Shown here one piece after another: positions 46,091 through 54,261 of a DNA stretch of 64,000 nucleotides. Numbering within the stretch: position 1 is the stretch's first letter; each line of letters starts with the position of its first letter. Source of the DNA: Streptomyces griseoloalbus (GTDB taxonomy: Bacteria > Actinomycetota > Actinomycetes > Streptomycetales > Streptomycetaceae); contig BMUD01000009.1 in the NCBI GenBank assembly GCA_014650015.1, forward strand, positions 246,150 to 310,149. The letters run 5' to 3'. The translations under genes were made by a program, and so were the position numbers. Under the pieces are notes generated by a model. That model was not told the origin of the DNA. It saw only the letters and a list, made by a program, of their open reading frames with translations, and made no database searches.

Positions 46091-47020
46091 TCAGAACTCG
46101 ATGCGCTCGCGACGGGTGGCGCGCAGCATGACCACGGACACGATCAGGGTGAGGAGCAGCATGGTCACGCCCATGGCGCAGGCGTAGCCGCTCCTGCCGT
46201 ACAGCAGGAAGTTCCGCATCATCACGGTGGACATCACCTCGCTGTGGTGGTCGGGGCCGCCGCCGTAGTCGCCGGCGGTCATGGTGGAGACCAGGATGAA
46301 CATGTCCATCGCCGCGATGCCGAGATAGACCCACGCGGTCTGCACGGAGTCCCACAGCAGCGGCAGGGTGATGCGGAAGAAGGACTGGGCGCGGCCGGCG
46401 CCGTCGATGAGCGCGGCCTCGTATATGTCCCGCGGAATGGACTGCATGGCGGCGGAGAACAGCACCAGATAGAAACCGACGCCGTGCCAGACGACCACCG
46501 CCATCAACGCCCAGAGCACGACGTCGGGCTCGTTGAGCCATTCCACGGGGTTGCTCTCGTCGACCAGGCCGAGTTTGATCAGGACGCCGTTGAGCATGCC
46601 GCCGCCGTCACTGCGGTACACCGCCCCGAACAGCACCGCCATGATGGCCAGGGACAGCACCTGGGGGAAGAAGTAGATGACCCGGTAGTACTTGGATCCG
46701 GCGACTCCCGAGACGCCTCCGGAGCGTCCCCGCCCGCCCGCGTTCACCATGAAGGCGAAGAACAGGGCGAGCAGAATGGTGATCACCGGGATGAACACCA
46801 GGAACAGGATGTTGTGCCAGATGGCCCCCCTGAAGATGTCGTCCTCGAACAACGCGGTGTAGTTGTCCAGGCCGACGAACTCGAAGGTCTGCGACTGCCC
46901 CTTCCAGTCGGTCAGTGAATAACCGAACGTCTGGATGTAAGGCCAGATCACGAAGATCAGATAGAGCGCCACGGGAAAGAGGAGAAATCCCGCGACGAAC
47001 CGGTGCTGCCCTTTGCGCAT
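46091..47020 (-). CDS. ngcF: Chitobiose/GlcNAc-type ABC permease (NgcF)
   Basis: The 309-residue CUT1 permease of MalF type has six helices and the EAA loop YEAALIDGAGRAQSFFRITLPLLWD. It ends 15 bases before ngcG. It forms the heterodimeric channel with NgcG. AGGA 6 bases before the ATG supports the start. Specificity is inferred from synteny and from the neighbouring binding protein. Confidence 0.85.
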   Translation of the reverse strand: MRKGQHRFVAGFLLFPVALYLIFVIWPYIQTFGYSLTDWKGQSQTFEFVGLDNYTALFEDDIFRGAIWHNILFLVFIPVITILLALFFAFMVNAGGRGRSGGVSGVAGSKYYRVIYFFPQVLSLAIMAVLFGAVYRSDGGGMLNGVLIKLGLVDESNPVEWLNEPDVVLWALMAVVVWHGVGFYLVLFSAAMQSIPRDIYEAALIDGAGRAQSFFRITLPLLWDSVQTAWVYLGIAAMDMFILVSTMTAGDYGGGPDHHSEVMSTVMMRNFLLYGRSGYACAMGVTMLLLTLIVSVVMLRATRRERIEF

Positions 47021-47098
47021 GGCGTTCCTGCCCCTGGGTGTGGCGGCTGCGGGCCGGGATTGCTCCCGGCCCGGATTCCGTCGGTCGAGCGAGCCGGA

Positions 47099-48556
47099 TC
47101 AGTCGCGGCGGTTCTGCTTCGAGGCCGGGTCCTTGGCCTGCTTGTCCACCGCGGCCTGGGCGCGCTTGAGCCACTCCTTGGGCTGAATACGCTTGGCCAT
47201 CAGCTCGTTGGAGGCGTTCTCGATGGCGGTGTTCATCTCGCTGTACCACTCGGTGTACAGGTAGCGGAAGGTGTTGTCGCCGGCCGCCCGGGAGGCCTCG
47301 ACGGTGGACTGGGTGCCGGGGCGCAGCTGCACGTTCGGGTCGACACCGTCCTTGAGGATGGTCAGCGAGTTCGCCTCCTTGGCGAACAGGGTCGACCATT
47401 CCTTGGAGAGCATCATCCGCATGAACTCCTTGGCCGCGGGCAGGTTGTTGGCCTTGGACGGGATGATGAAGGGCTCACCGGAACCGGCCCGGATCGCCTC
47501 GAAGGGCAGCGCGCTGCCGGGCAGCAGCGGCATCGGCAGGAACTTCATGTCGAAGTCCGGCGGTGTCGTCTTGAGCTGCTCGTTCTCCAGCCAGGAGCCG
47601 CTGGTGATGAACGCGGCCTTGTACTGGTTCCAGCGGGTCTGCGACTCGTTGTGGGTCAGGCCGTTCGTACCGGGCATCAGATAGCCCTTCTCGACGACCT
47701 CGTAGACGGCCTCGATGGCCTCCGTGGCGGCGTCGGAGCCGGCGAACGCCTTGGGGTCGAGGTTGTCGATCGCCTTCATGGCGTCCAGGCCGCCCTTCTT
47801 GGCGATCAGGTCCATGATGGCGACGTTGATGTAGTAGGGGTACTTGCCCTGGTGGGCGAGGCCGCCGATGTTCTGGGACTTGGCGTCCTTGCAGATGGCG
47901 AGGAAGTCGTCCCAGGTCTGGGGCGCCTGCCAGCCCTTCTCCTCGAAGAGCTTGCCGGAGTACCACAGACCCCACACCGTGTAGATGTAGTTGAGGGCGA
48001 CGACCTTGCCCTCCTGCATGCCCGTGTCGAGCGTGCCGGGGATGAGGGTGTCGCGGACCTTCTTGTCCGGGTCGTCGATCGACGGCGCGTCGAGCACCTC
48101 GGCGAGGTCGAGCAGCTGGCCGTTCTTGGCCAGGACGTCGATCGGGATCTGCTGGGCGCCGGAGTCGTCGACGATGTCCGGCGGGTTGCCGGCGTTGAAG
48201 CGGGGCTGGAGCTTGCCCGTGATCTCCTGGGTGCCGGTGTGGACGGAGGTGACGCCCCACTTCTTCTTGAAGGCGGCTTCCCACGCCTTGGCGTAGTCGT
48301 CGCCGTAGCCGCCCTTGAAGATGACGACGTCGAGTTTGCTGCCTTCCTTGACGCCGAACGGGTTGGAAGCGGACGTCTCGCCCTCGTTCTCGCCGGAGTC
48401 GTCGCTCCCGCCCCCGCTGGCACACGCGGACAGGAAGCTCATCGCCGGTACGGAAACCAGGCCGAGCGCGGCGGACCGCCTGATCAGATCGCGGCGTCCC
48501 ACACCGGTCGGGGTGGGGGCACCGGTGCCGTTGTTCTCGCCGGAAGTGGATCCCAT
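47099..48556 (-). CDS. ngcE: Chitobiose/GlcNAc-binding lipoprotein (NgcE)
   Basis: The 485-residue exported binding protein has a twin-arginine-like leader (GRRDLIRRSAALG) and lipobox LSAC, suggesting folding before export by Tat. The mature chain (LDVVIFKGGYGDDYAKAWEAAFKKKWG...) is a family-1 oligosaccharide receptor. The syntenic S. coelicolor protein binds N,N'-diacetylchitobiose. ATG 48556 is chosen over TTG 48562 because GAGG lies 8 bases upstream. A candidate DasR site lies 136 bases upstream. Confidence 0.87.
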   Translation of the reverse strand: MGSTSGENNGTGAPTPTGVGRRDLIRRSAALGLVSVPAMSFLSACASGGGSDDSGENEGETSASNPFGVKEGSKLDVVIFKGGYGDDYAKAWEAAFKKKWGVTSVHTGTQEITGKLQPRFNAGNPPDIVDDSGAQQIPIDVLAKNGQLLDLAEVLDAPSIDDPDKKVRDTLIPGTLDTGMQEGKVVALNYIYTVWGLWYSGKLFEEKGWQAPQTWDDFLAICKDAKSQNIGGLAHQGKYPYYINVAIMDLIAKKGGLDAMKAIDNLDPKAFAGSDAATEAIEAVYEVVEKGYLMPGTNGLTHNESQTRWNQYKAAFITSGSWLENEQLKTTPPDFDMKFLPMPLLPGSALPFEAIRAGSGEPFIIPSKANNLPAAKEFMRMMLSKEWSTLFAKEANSLTILKDGVDPNVQLRPGTQSTVEASRAAGDNTFRYLYTEWYSEMNTAIENASNELMAKRIQPKEWLKRAQAAVDKQAKDPASKQNRRD

Positions 48557-48931
48557 GCTCAAGTCCTCGCCTTCTCCAGGACTCAGGCGGTGAACCGGAC
48601 CCTTCCCGGCACCGCGTTCGGGTCAAGCTGGGTCGTGCAGGAAGTTCGGCTGGTACATGGTCGGGTGCTGTGAAGATTCCCCGGAGTGCCGACAGGTATA
48701 GTCCACTTCACGCCGACGGAGCAAGATCGAATGCAAGGTTCGCCTCCGGTCTTTTCCGAGTTGAGACCTCGCGGAAATATCGGCCTCCGGCGCGCCCCCT
48801 GCGGCGATATCCTCGCCGCCGGACCTGAATGTCACATTCAACCCTCTTGACACCATGGGCCACTTGACCCACTACTGGTTCTTGCGCTTATCGATTGACA
48901 ACGTTGTCCAGCGCAGGGAGGGTACTCACGC
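48557..48931. promoter_or_regulatory. Divergent ngcE / GH92 control region with candidate DasR and LacI sites
   Basis: This holds no gene. ACAGGTATAGTCCACT (48692-48707) matches the DasR consensus AGTGGTCTAGACCACT at 12 of 16 positions and sits on the ngcE side. GACAACGTTGTC (48897-48908) is a perfect 12-bp palindrome of LacI type just before the GH92 ribosome site, where a bound repressor would block that gene. Confidence 0.55.
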
Positions 48932-51900
48932 ATGCAACACAGAGTTCGGCAGAGATGGGGGACGGCGGTCGTCGCGACGACCGCCTTCGCTTTGGCCGCG
49001 GGCTCCCAGGGCGTCGCGGTCGCCCTGCCCACGGCACCGGCCAAGGCGGACCGGGAGTTCGCTTCGTCGTTCGAGTCCGGGGAACCCGCCCCGGACTGGC
49101 TGAACACCGTTGACACGACGCCGGGCGGCGACAAGCGCGCCTCGGGTGTGGACGGCGGTTACAGCTCCGGCATTCCGGGCAATGTCACCGACCACGTCAC
49201 GGACGTCCGCGCGAGCGCGGAGAACACCGGCGGCGGGGAGGTGAAGGAGAACCTCGTCGACGGCGAGCCCAGCTCCAAGTGGCTGGCCTTCGAGTCCGCC
49301 GGCTGGGTGGAGTTCGACCTGGACGCACCCGCGAAGGTGCTCCGTTACGCGCTCACCTCCGCCAACGACCACGCCGAACGCGACCCGAGGGACTGGACGC
49401 TCAAGGGATCCACCGACGGCACGGACTGGAAGACGCTCGACACCCGGTCCGGCGAGACGTTCCCGGAGCGGTACCAGACCAAGCTCTACGACATCGACGC
49501 GGCGGCCGTCGCCGAGTACCGGCACTTCCGGCTGGAGATCACCAAGAACGGCAGCGGCGGACTCATCCAGCTCGCCGACGTCCACTTCTCCACCGGCGAC
49601 AGCGAGACACCGATACCGCAGGACATGCTCTCGCTGGTCGACCGCGGCCCCAGCGGCTCGCCCACGGCGAAGGCGGGCGCCGGCTTCACCGGAAAGCGTG
49701 CCCTGCGTTACGCCGGCCGGCACACCGCCGACGGGCGGGCCTACTCGTACAACAAGGTGTTCGACGTCGATGTGGCGGTCGGCCGGAACACCCAGTTGTC
49801 GTACCGCGTCTTCCCCTCGATGGCGGACGGCGACCTCGACTACGACGCCACCAACGTCTCCGTCGACCTCGCCTTCACCGACGGCACCTATCTGAGCGAC
49901 CTGCGGGCCAGTGACCAGCACGGGTTCCCGCTCACCCCGCAGGGGCAGGGCGCGTCGAAGGTCCTTTACGTCAACCAGTGGAACAACGTGGTCTCCCGGA
50001 TCGGCTCGGTGGCCGCCGGCAAGACCGTCGACCGGATCCTGGTGGCGTACGACTCCCCCAAGGGCGAGACCAAGTTCCGGGGCTGGCTGGACGACGTGGC
50101 GCTGAAGCAGGTGGCGCCCGAGCGGCCGAAGGCCCATCTCTCCGACTACGCGGTGACCACCCGGGGCACCAACTCCAGCGGCGGTTTCTCGCGCGGCAAC
50201 AACTTCCCCGCGACGGCCGTGCCGCACGGGTTCAACTTCTGGACCCCGGTCACCAACGCCGGGTCGCTGAGCTGGCTGTACGACTACGCGCGCGGCAACA
50301 ACGCGGACAACCTGCCGACGATCCAGGCGTTCAGCGCGAGCCACGAGCCGAGCCCCTGGATGGGCGACCGGCAGACCTTCCAGGTGATGCCGTCCGTCGC
50401 CGCGGGCACCCCCGACCTCGGGCGTGAGGCGCGCGAGCTGGCCTTCCGGCACGAGAACGAGACCGCGCGGCCGTACTACTACGGAGTGCGGTTCGAGAAC
50501 GGCCTCAAGGCCGAGGTGACGCCGACGGACCACGCGGCGATGATGCGCTTCACCTACCCCGGTGACGACGCGAGCGTGCTGTTCGACAACGTCACCGACC
50601 AGGCGGGCCTGACCCTCGACAAGGAGAACGGCACCTTCACCGGCTACTCGGACGTGAAGTCCGGGCTGTCCACGGGCGCCACCCGGCTGTTCGTGTACGG
50701 CGAGTTCGACAAGAAGGTCACCGAGGGCGACGCGAGCGGCGTCAAGGGCCATCTGCGCTTCGACGCCGGCGACGACCGCCGGGTCACGCTGCGCCTCGCC
50801 ACCTCCCTGATCAGCGTCGACCAGGCCGAGGACAACCTGCGCCAGGAGATCCCCGAGGGCCGTTCCTTCGAGGCGGTCAAGCACAGCGCCCAGCGCCAGT
50901 GGGACAAGATCCTCGGCAAGGTCGAGGTCGAGGGTGCCACCCCGGACCAGCTGACCACGCTCTACTCCAGCCTGTACCGGCTGTACCTGTACCCGAACGC
51001 GGGTCACGAGAAGGTCGACGGCGAGTACAAGTACGCCTCTCCGTTCTCGAAGATGCCGCAGCCGGACACCCCGACGCACACCGGCGCGAAGATCGTCGAC
51101 GGCAAGGTGTACGTCAACAACGGCTTCTGGGACACCTACCGGACCACCTGGCCGGCGTACTCCTTCCTGACCCCGTCCAAGGCCGGTGAGCTGGTCGACG
51201 GGTTCGTGCAGCACTACAAGGACGGCGGCTGGACCTCGCGCTGGTCCTCCCCCGGCTACGCCGACCTGATGACCGGCACCTCGTCCGACGTCGCGTTCGC
51301 CGACGCCTACGTCAAGGGCGTCGACTTCGACGCGGAGGCCGCGTACGACGCGGCGGTGAAGAACGCCACCGTCGTGCCCCCGTCCTCCGGTGTGGGCCGC
51401 AAGGGCATGGCGACCTCGCCGTTCCTCGGCTACACCAGCACCGACACGCACGAGGGCCTGTCGTGGGCGCTGGAGGGCTACCTCAACGACTACGGCATCG
51501 CGAAGATGGGTGAGGCGCTCTACAAGAAGACGGGCGAGAAGCGCTACAAGGACGAGTCCGCGTACTTCCTCAACCGCGCCCAGGACTACGTCAACATGTT
51601 CGACTCCGAGGCCGGCTTCTTCCAGGGCAAGAGCGCCAAGGGCGACTGGCGGGTCGAGTCCTCGAAGTACGACCCGCGGGTGTGGGGCCACGACTACACC
51701 GAGACCAACGGCTGGGGCTACGCCTTCACCGCCCCGCAGGACAGCCGCGGTCTGGCCAACCTCTACGGCGGCCGGGACGGCCTCGGCGACAAGCTCGACG
51801 AGTACCTGTCCACCCCCGAGACGGCCTCCCCGGAATTCGTCGGCTCCTACGGCGGTGTCATCCACGAGATGACCGAGGCGCGGGACGTCCGGATGGGCAT

Positions 51901-52735
51901 GTACGGCCACTCCAACCAGGTGGCCCACCACGCCCTGTACATGTACGACGCGGCCGGGCAGCCCTGGAAGACGCAGAAGAACGTGCGTGAGGTGCTGTCG
52001 CGGCTCTACACCGGCAGCGAGATCGGGCAGGGCTACCACGGCGACGAGGACAACGGCGAGCAGTCGGCCTGGTACCTGTTCTCCTCGCTGGGCTTCTACC
52101 CGCTGGTGATGGGCAGCGGCGAGTACGCCATCGGCTCCCCGCTGTTCAAGAAGGTCACCGTGCACCTGGAGAACGGCCGCGAGCTGGTCGTCAAGGCGCC
52201 GAAGAACAGCGCGAAGAACATCTACGTGCAGGGCCTGAAGGTCAACGGCAAGCGCTGGAACTCCACCTCGCTGCCGCACTCGCTGATCGCCAAGGGCGGG
52301 GTCCTGGAGTTCGACATGGGCTCGCGTCCGTCGTCGTGGGGTACGGGCAAGGACTCCGCGCCCGTGTCGATCACCAAGGACGACGAGGTGCCCACGCCCC
52401 GCAAGGACGTGCTGAAGGGCGAGGGCTCCCTGTTCGACGACACGTCGGCGACCGGCGCCACGGTGTCCACCGTGGAGCTGCCCGTCACCGGGGACACCAA
52501 GGCGGTGCAGTACACGCTGACGTCCTCGGACCACACCAAGGCGCCCACGGGCTGGGTGCTGCAGGGCTCGGCGGACGGCCGGACGTGGACGGACCTGGAC
52601 AAGCGGGCGGACGAGTCGTTCCGCTGGGACCGGCAGACGCGGGCCTTCTCGGTGGACGAGCCGGGGGCCTACGGCCACTACCGGCTGGTGCTGACCGGTG
52701 AGGCGACGCTGACGGAGGTCGAACTGCTCGGCTGA
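48932..52735 (+). CDS. Secreted GH92 alpha-mannosidase with F5/8C-type domains
   Basis: The 1267-residue exported enzyme has a signal peptide, then a discoidin-like carbohydrate-binding domain (about 85-220: ENLVDGEPSSKWLAFESAGWVEF...), a jelly-roll segment, and the GH92 catalytic region (SRGNNFPATAVPHGFNFWTPVTNAG; WGHDYTETNGWGYAF; GYHGDEDNGEQSAWYLFSSLGFYPL). A second F5/8C domain ends the protein. GH92 enzymes are calcium-dependent exo-alpha-mannosidases acting on N-glycan or fungal mannan. AGGGAGGG precedes the ATG. It is divergent from ngcEFG. Confidence 0.9.
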   Translation: MQHRVRQRWGTAVVATTAFALAAGSQGVAVALPTAPAKADREFASSFESGEPAPDWLNTVDTTPGGDKRASGVDGGYSSGIPGNVTDHVTDVRASAENTGGGEVKENLVDGEPSSKWLAFESAGWVEFDLDAPAKVLRYALTSANDHAERDPRDWTLKGSTDGTDWKTLDTRSGETFPERYQTKLYDIDAAAVAEYRHFRLEITKNGSGGLIQLADVHFSTGDSETPIPQDMLSLVDRGPSGSPTAKAGAGFTGKRALRYAGRHTADGRAYSYNKVFDVDVAVGRNTQLSYRVFPSMADGDLDYDATNVSVDLAFTDGTYLSDLRASDQHGFPLTPQGQGASKVLYVNQWNNVVSRIGSVAAGKTVDRILVAYDSPKGETKFRGWLDDVALKQVAPERPKAHLSDYAVTTRGTNSSGGFSRGNNFPATAVPHGFNFWTPVTNAGSLSWLYDYARGNNADNLPTIQAFSASHEPSPWMGDRQTFQVMPSVAAGTPDLGREARELAFRHENETARPYYYGVRFENGLKAEVTPTDHAAMMRFTYPGDDASVLFDNVTDQAGLTLDKENGTFTGYSDVKSGLSTGATRLFVYGEFDKKVTEGDASGVKGHLRFDAGDDRRVTLRLATSLISVDQAEDNLRQEIPEGRSFEAVKHSAQRQWDKILGKVEVEGATPDQLTTLYSSLYRLYLYPNAGHEKVDGEYKYASPFSKMPQPDTPTHTGAKIVDGKVYVNNGFWDTYRTTWPAYSFLTPSKAGELVDGFVQHYKDGGWTSRWSSPGYADLMTGTSSDVAFADAYVKGVDFDAEAAYDAAVKNATVVPPSSGVGRKGMATSPFLGYTSTDTHEGLSWALEGYLNDYGIAKMGEALYKKTGEKRYKDESAYFLNRAQDYVNMFDSEAGFFQGKSAKGDWRVESSKYDPRVWGHDYTETNGWGYAFTAPQDSRGLANLYGGRDGLGDKLDEYLSTPETASPEFVGSYGGVIHEMTEARDVRMGMYGHSNQVAHHALYMYDAAGQPWKTQKNVREVLSRLYTGSEIGQGYHGDEDNGEQSAWYLFSSLGFYPLVMGSGEYAIGSPLFKKVTVHLENGRELVVKAPKNSAKNIYVQGLKVNGKRWNSTSLPHSLIAKGGVLEFDMGSRPSSWGTGKDSAPVSITKDDEVPTPRKDVLKGEGSLFDDTSATGATVSTVELPVTGDTKAVQYTLTSSDHTKAPTGWVLQGSADGRTWTDLDKRADESFRWDRQTRAFSVDEPGAYGHYRLVLTGEATLTEVELLG

Positions 52736-52746
52736 CGCACCGTCGA

Positions 52747-52776
52747 GGCGGGTCCGGACTTCGGTCCGGGCCCGCC
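52747..52776 (+). terminator. GH92 gene terminator
   Basis: GGCGGGTCCGGAC pairs with GTCCGGGCCCGCC (one G-U) around a TTCG tetraloop, followed by TTTC, 11 bases after the stop. Confidence 0.8.
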
Positions 52777-52846
52777 TTTCGCATGGGTGCAGGGCCGCCG
52801 GCTTCCTCCGCGCCGCAGCGAGAGATCATCCATCGAAGGGGTAGGC

Positions 52847-53177
52847 ATGGGCTCCAGCGATGACAGCGAGAGGGAACCTGTGAACGGTGAGGGCCCCATG
52901 CCGCAGTGGCACTTCCCGGAGGGCGAGGGCCTTCCGGCGCGTCAGCTTGTGGAGGGGACCTTGGCCCCCATCGTCCTTCTCGACGCGCGACCGCGTCATC
53001 TGTACGTCAATGCGGCCTGGGTTGAGGCCAGTGGCCTGCCCGCCTCCGCGTTCCTGGGACGAACGCTCGGGGAAGTGCTGCCGGACCTCCAGAGACCGGA
53101 CGACGTCCTGTTCGAGGTACTGGCGGACGGACGACGTCGCGATGCTCGCCGCCCGCCGGCGCGCCGAAACCGAGTGA
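52847..53177 (+). pseudogene. Truncated PAS-domain regulator
   Basis: The frame starting at 52847 encodes the first part of a PAS domain (LAPIVLLDARPRHLYVNAAWVEASGLPASAFLGRTLGEVLPDL...). The sense then shifts frame near 53130 (continuing as VAMLAARRRAETE to a stop at 53177) and is followed by non-coding sequence. PAS-first proteins of this kind are usually SpoIIE-type phosphatases or sensor proteins of 600 residues or more. GAAGGGG before the ATG survives. I interpret it as a decayed gene. Confidence 0.6.
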
Positions 53178-53424
53178 CCCGCACTGTTCGAGCTCCATTG
53201 AGCACGACTCGACCTTCGCCGCGACCGATCACTCACCCCCCGGGATCGACTGGACGACGTCGGGCGCGACGCCCGGTCGCCGAGTCCTGGCGGAGCCGCC
53301 GGCGACGAGGGACGGTACACAGCGCGGCCACCGCGCCTTTCCTCCCGGAAAAGCGCGTGCACTGCCCTGTCATCACATCTAGCCTCAGGTGACTCAACTG
53401 TCGATCAACGATGGGGACATCAGC

Positions 53425-53859
53425 ATGAGAGCACCTCGCACTGCGATATCCGCGGCCGTGGCTGTGGCCGCCGCCATCACGGCCCTCACGTTCGCCGCCC
53501 CCGCACTGGCCGCCGGTACGGTGCCCGCTTCCGCTTCCACGGTCAAGGACGACGAGGACGACATCAACGACCTGAGAGTCGCGATCGTTCAGCTCATGTC
53601 CCTGCCGCAAGCCGGTTCGGAGGTCAAGGACAAGGGCCGGGCGGCCCTGAACGGCACGGTCGAGGACATGCGCGCCTTCCTGGAGACCGGTTACCGCCTC
53701 GCGCAGGCCCAGGACGACCGCGTCGCCCTCGTCCAGCTCTACTCCAAGCCCGACACGAGTCCGGAGCTGAAGGCAGCCATCCGCGCAGTCCTCAGCACCG
53801 GCGACCCGGAGGAGATGCGCTGGTTCCTGGAAGTCGGCCAGTACGAGGTCGCCGGCTGA
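53425..53859 (+). CDS. Small secreted ALF-repeat protein
   Basis: The 144-residue protein has a signal peptide (about 1-30, ending PALAA). Three short helical repeats of the ALF type follow: 'RAALNGTVEDMRAFLETGYRLAQAQDDRVALVQL...' and 'RAVLSTGDPEEMRWFLEVGQ'. Each repeat is about 25-30 residues with the pattern R.AL..G....FL..G. Such repeats occur in secreted Streptomyces proteins and toxins, and their function is unknown. GGGGA lies upstream of the ATG. Confidence 0.75.
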   Translation: MRAPRTAISAAVAVAAAITALTFAAPALAAGTVPASASTVKDDEDDINDLRVAIVQLMSLPQAGSEVKDKGRAALNGTVEDMRAFLETGYRLAQAQDDRVALVQLYSKPDTSPELKAAIRAVLSTGDPEEMRWFLEVGQYEVAG

Positions 53860-54171
53860 AGCCTCCTGGTCCTGGCCGCGCTCGCGCAGCCGGGCCCCGG
53901 ATTGGGGGCGGTGTGAGCCCGGCCGCGCTCACGGTGCGGGCTTCGACACCGATCCGTGGCCTGTCTCGTGGCTCTTTCCGACCATCTCGCCGTACGGCCC
54001 TGGCCCTCATCGCCCACACGCGTGCACCACTTTCGTGCCAGCGCCGGGTCACCGTTTCCTCGCGAAGACGACACACCCGTCCCTGGCCGCGGGTGGGAGA
54101 GGTGCGCGCAGGGATGTGTGGACCGGGCGAGGTGGCAGTGCGCCGACGGCGGGTTCCGGTCCACCGGAGCA
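53860..54171 (-). pseudogene. Possible remnant of a CebR-controlled gene
   Basis: Downstream of the orphan promoter, GAGGAAACG precedes a GTG (54052-54050) opening VTRRWHESGARVWAMRARAVRR. This looks like the charged start of a signal peptide but has no hydrophobic core and no recognisable domain before it runs into the ALF-repeat gene. It could be the eroded 5' end of a lost glycosidase gene, or chance. Confidence 0.3.
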
Positions 54172-54230
54172 TGGGAGCGCTCCCACCTCGCCCGTGAGGG
54201 GAAGATAGCGCCGGGCGGCCGGGATGTAAA
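54172..54230 (-). promoter_or_regulatory. Orphan promoter with a perfect CebR box
   Basis: Reading leftward: -35 TTTACA (54230-54225), a 17-base spacer, -10 TATCTT (54207-54202), then TGGGAGCGCTCCCA (54185-54172), identical to the CebR operator of streptomycetes, at about +10. No intact gene follows; both neighbours end here (convergent). Confidence 0.75.
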
Positions 54231-54261
54231 CGGTTGCCGCACAAGCGACTTGAGCCGCCGG

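Noticed and set aside
48926-52678. A 1250-codon open frame antisense to the GH92 gene
   Set aside because: Arg/Val/Gly-rich shadow with no domains; the plus strand encodes a complete GH92 enzyme with signal peptide and terminator.
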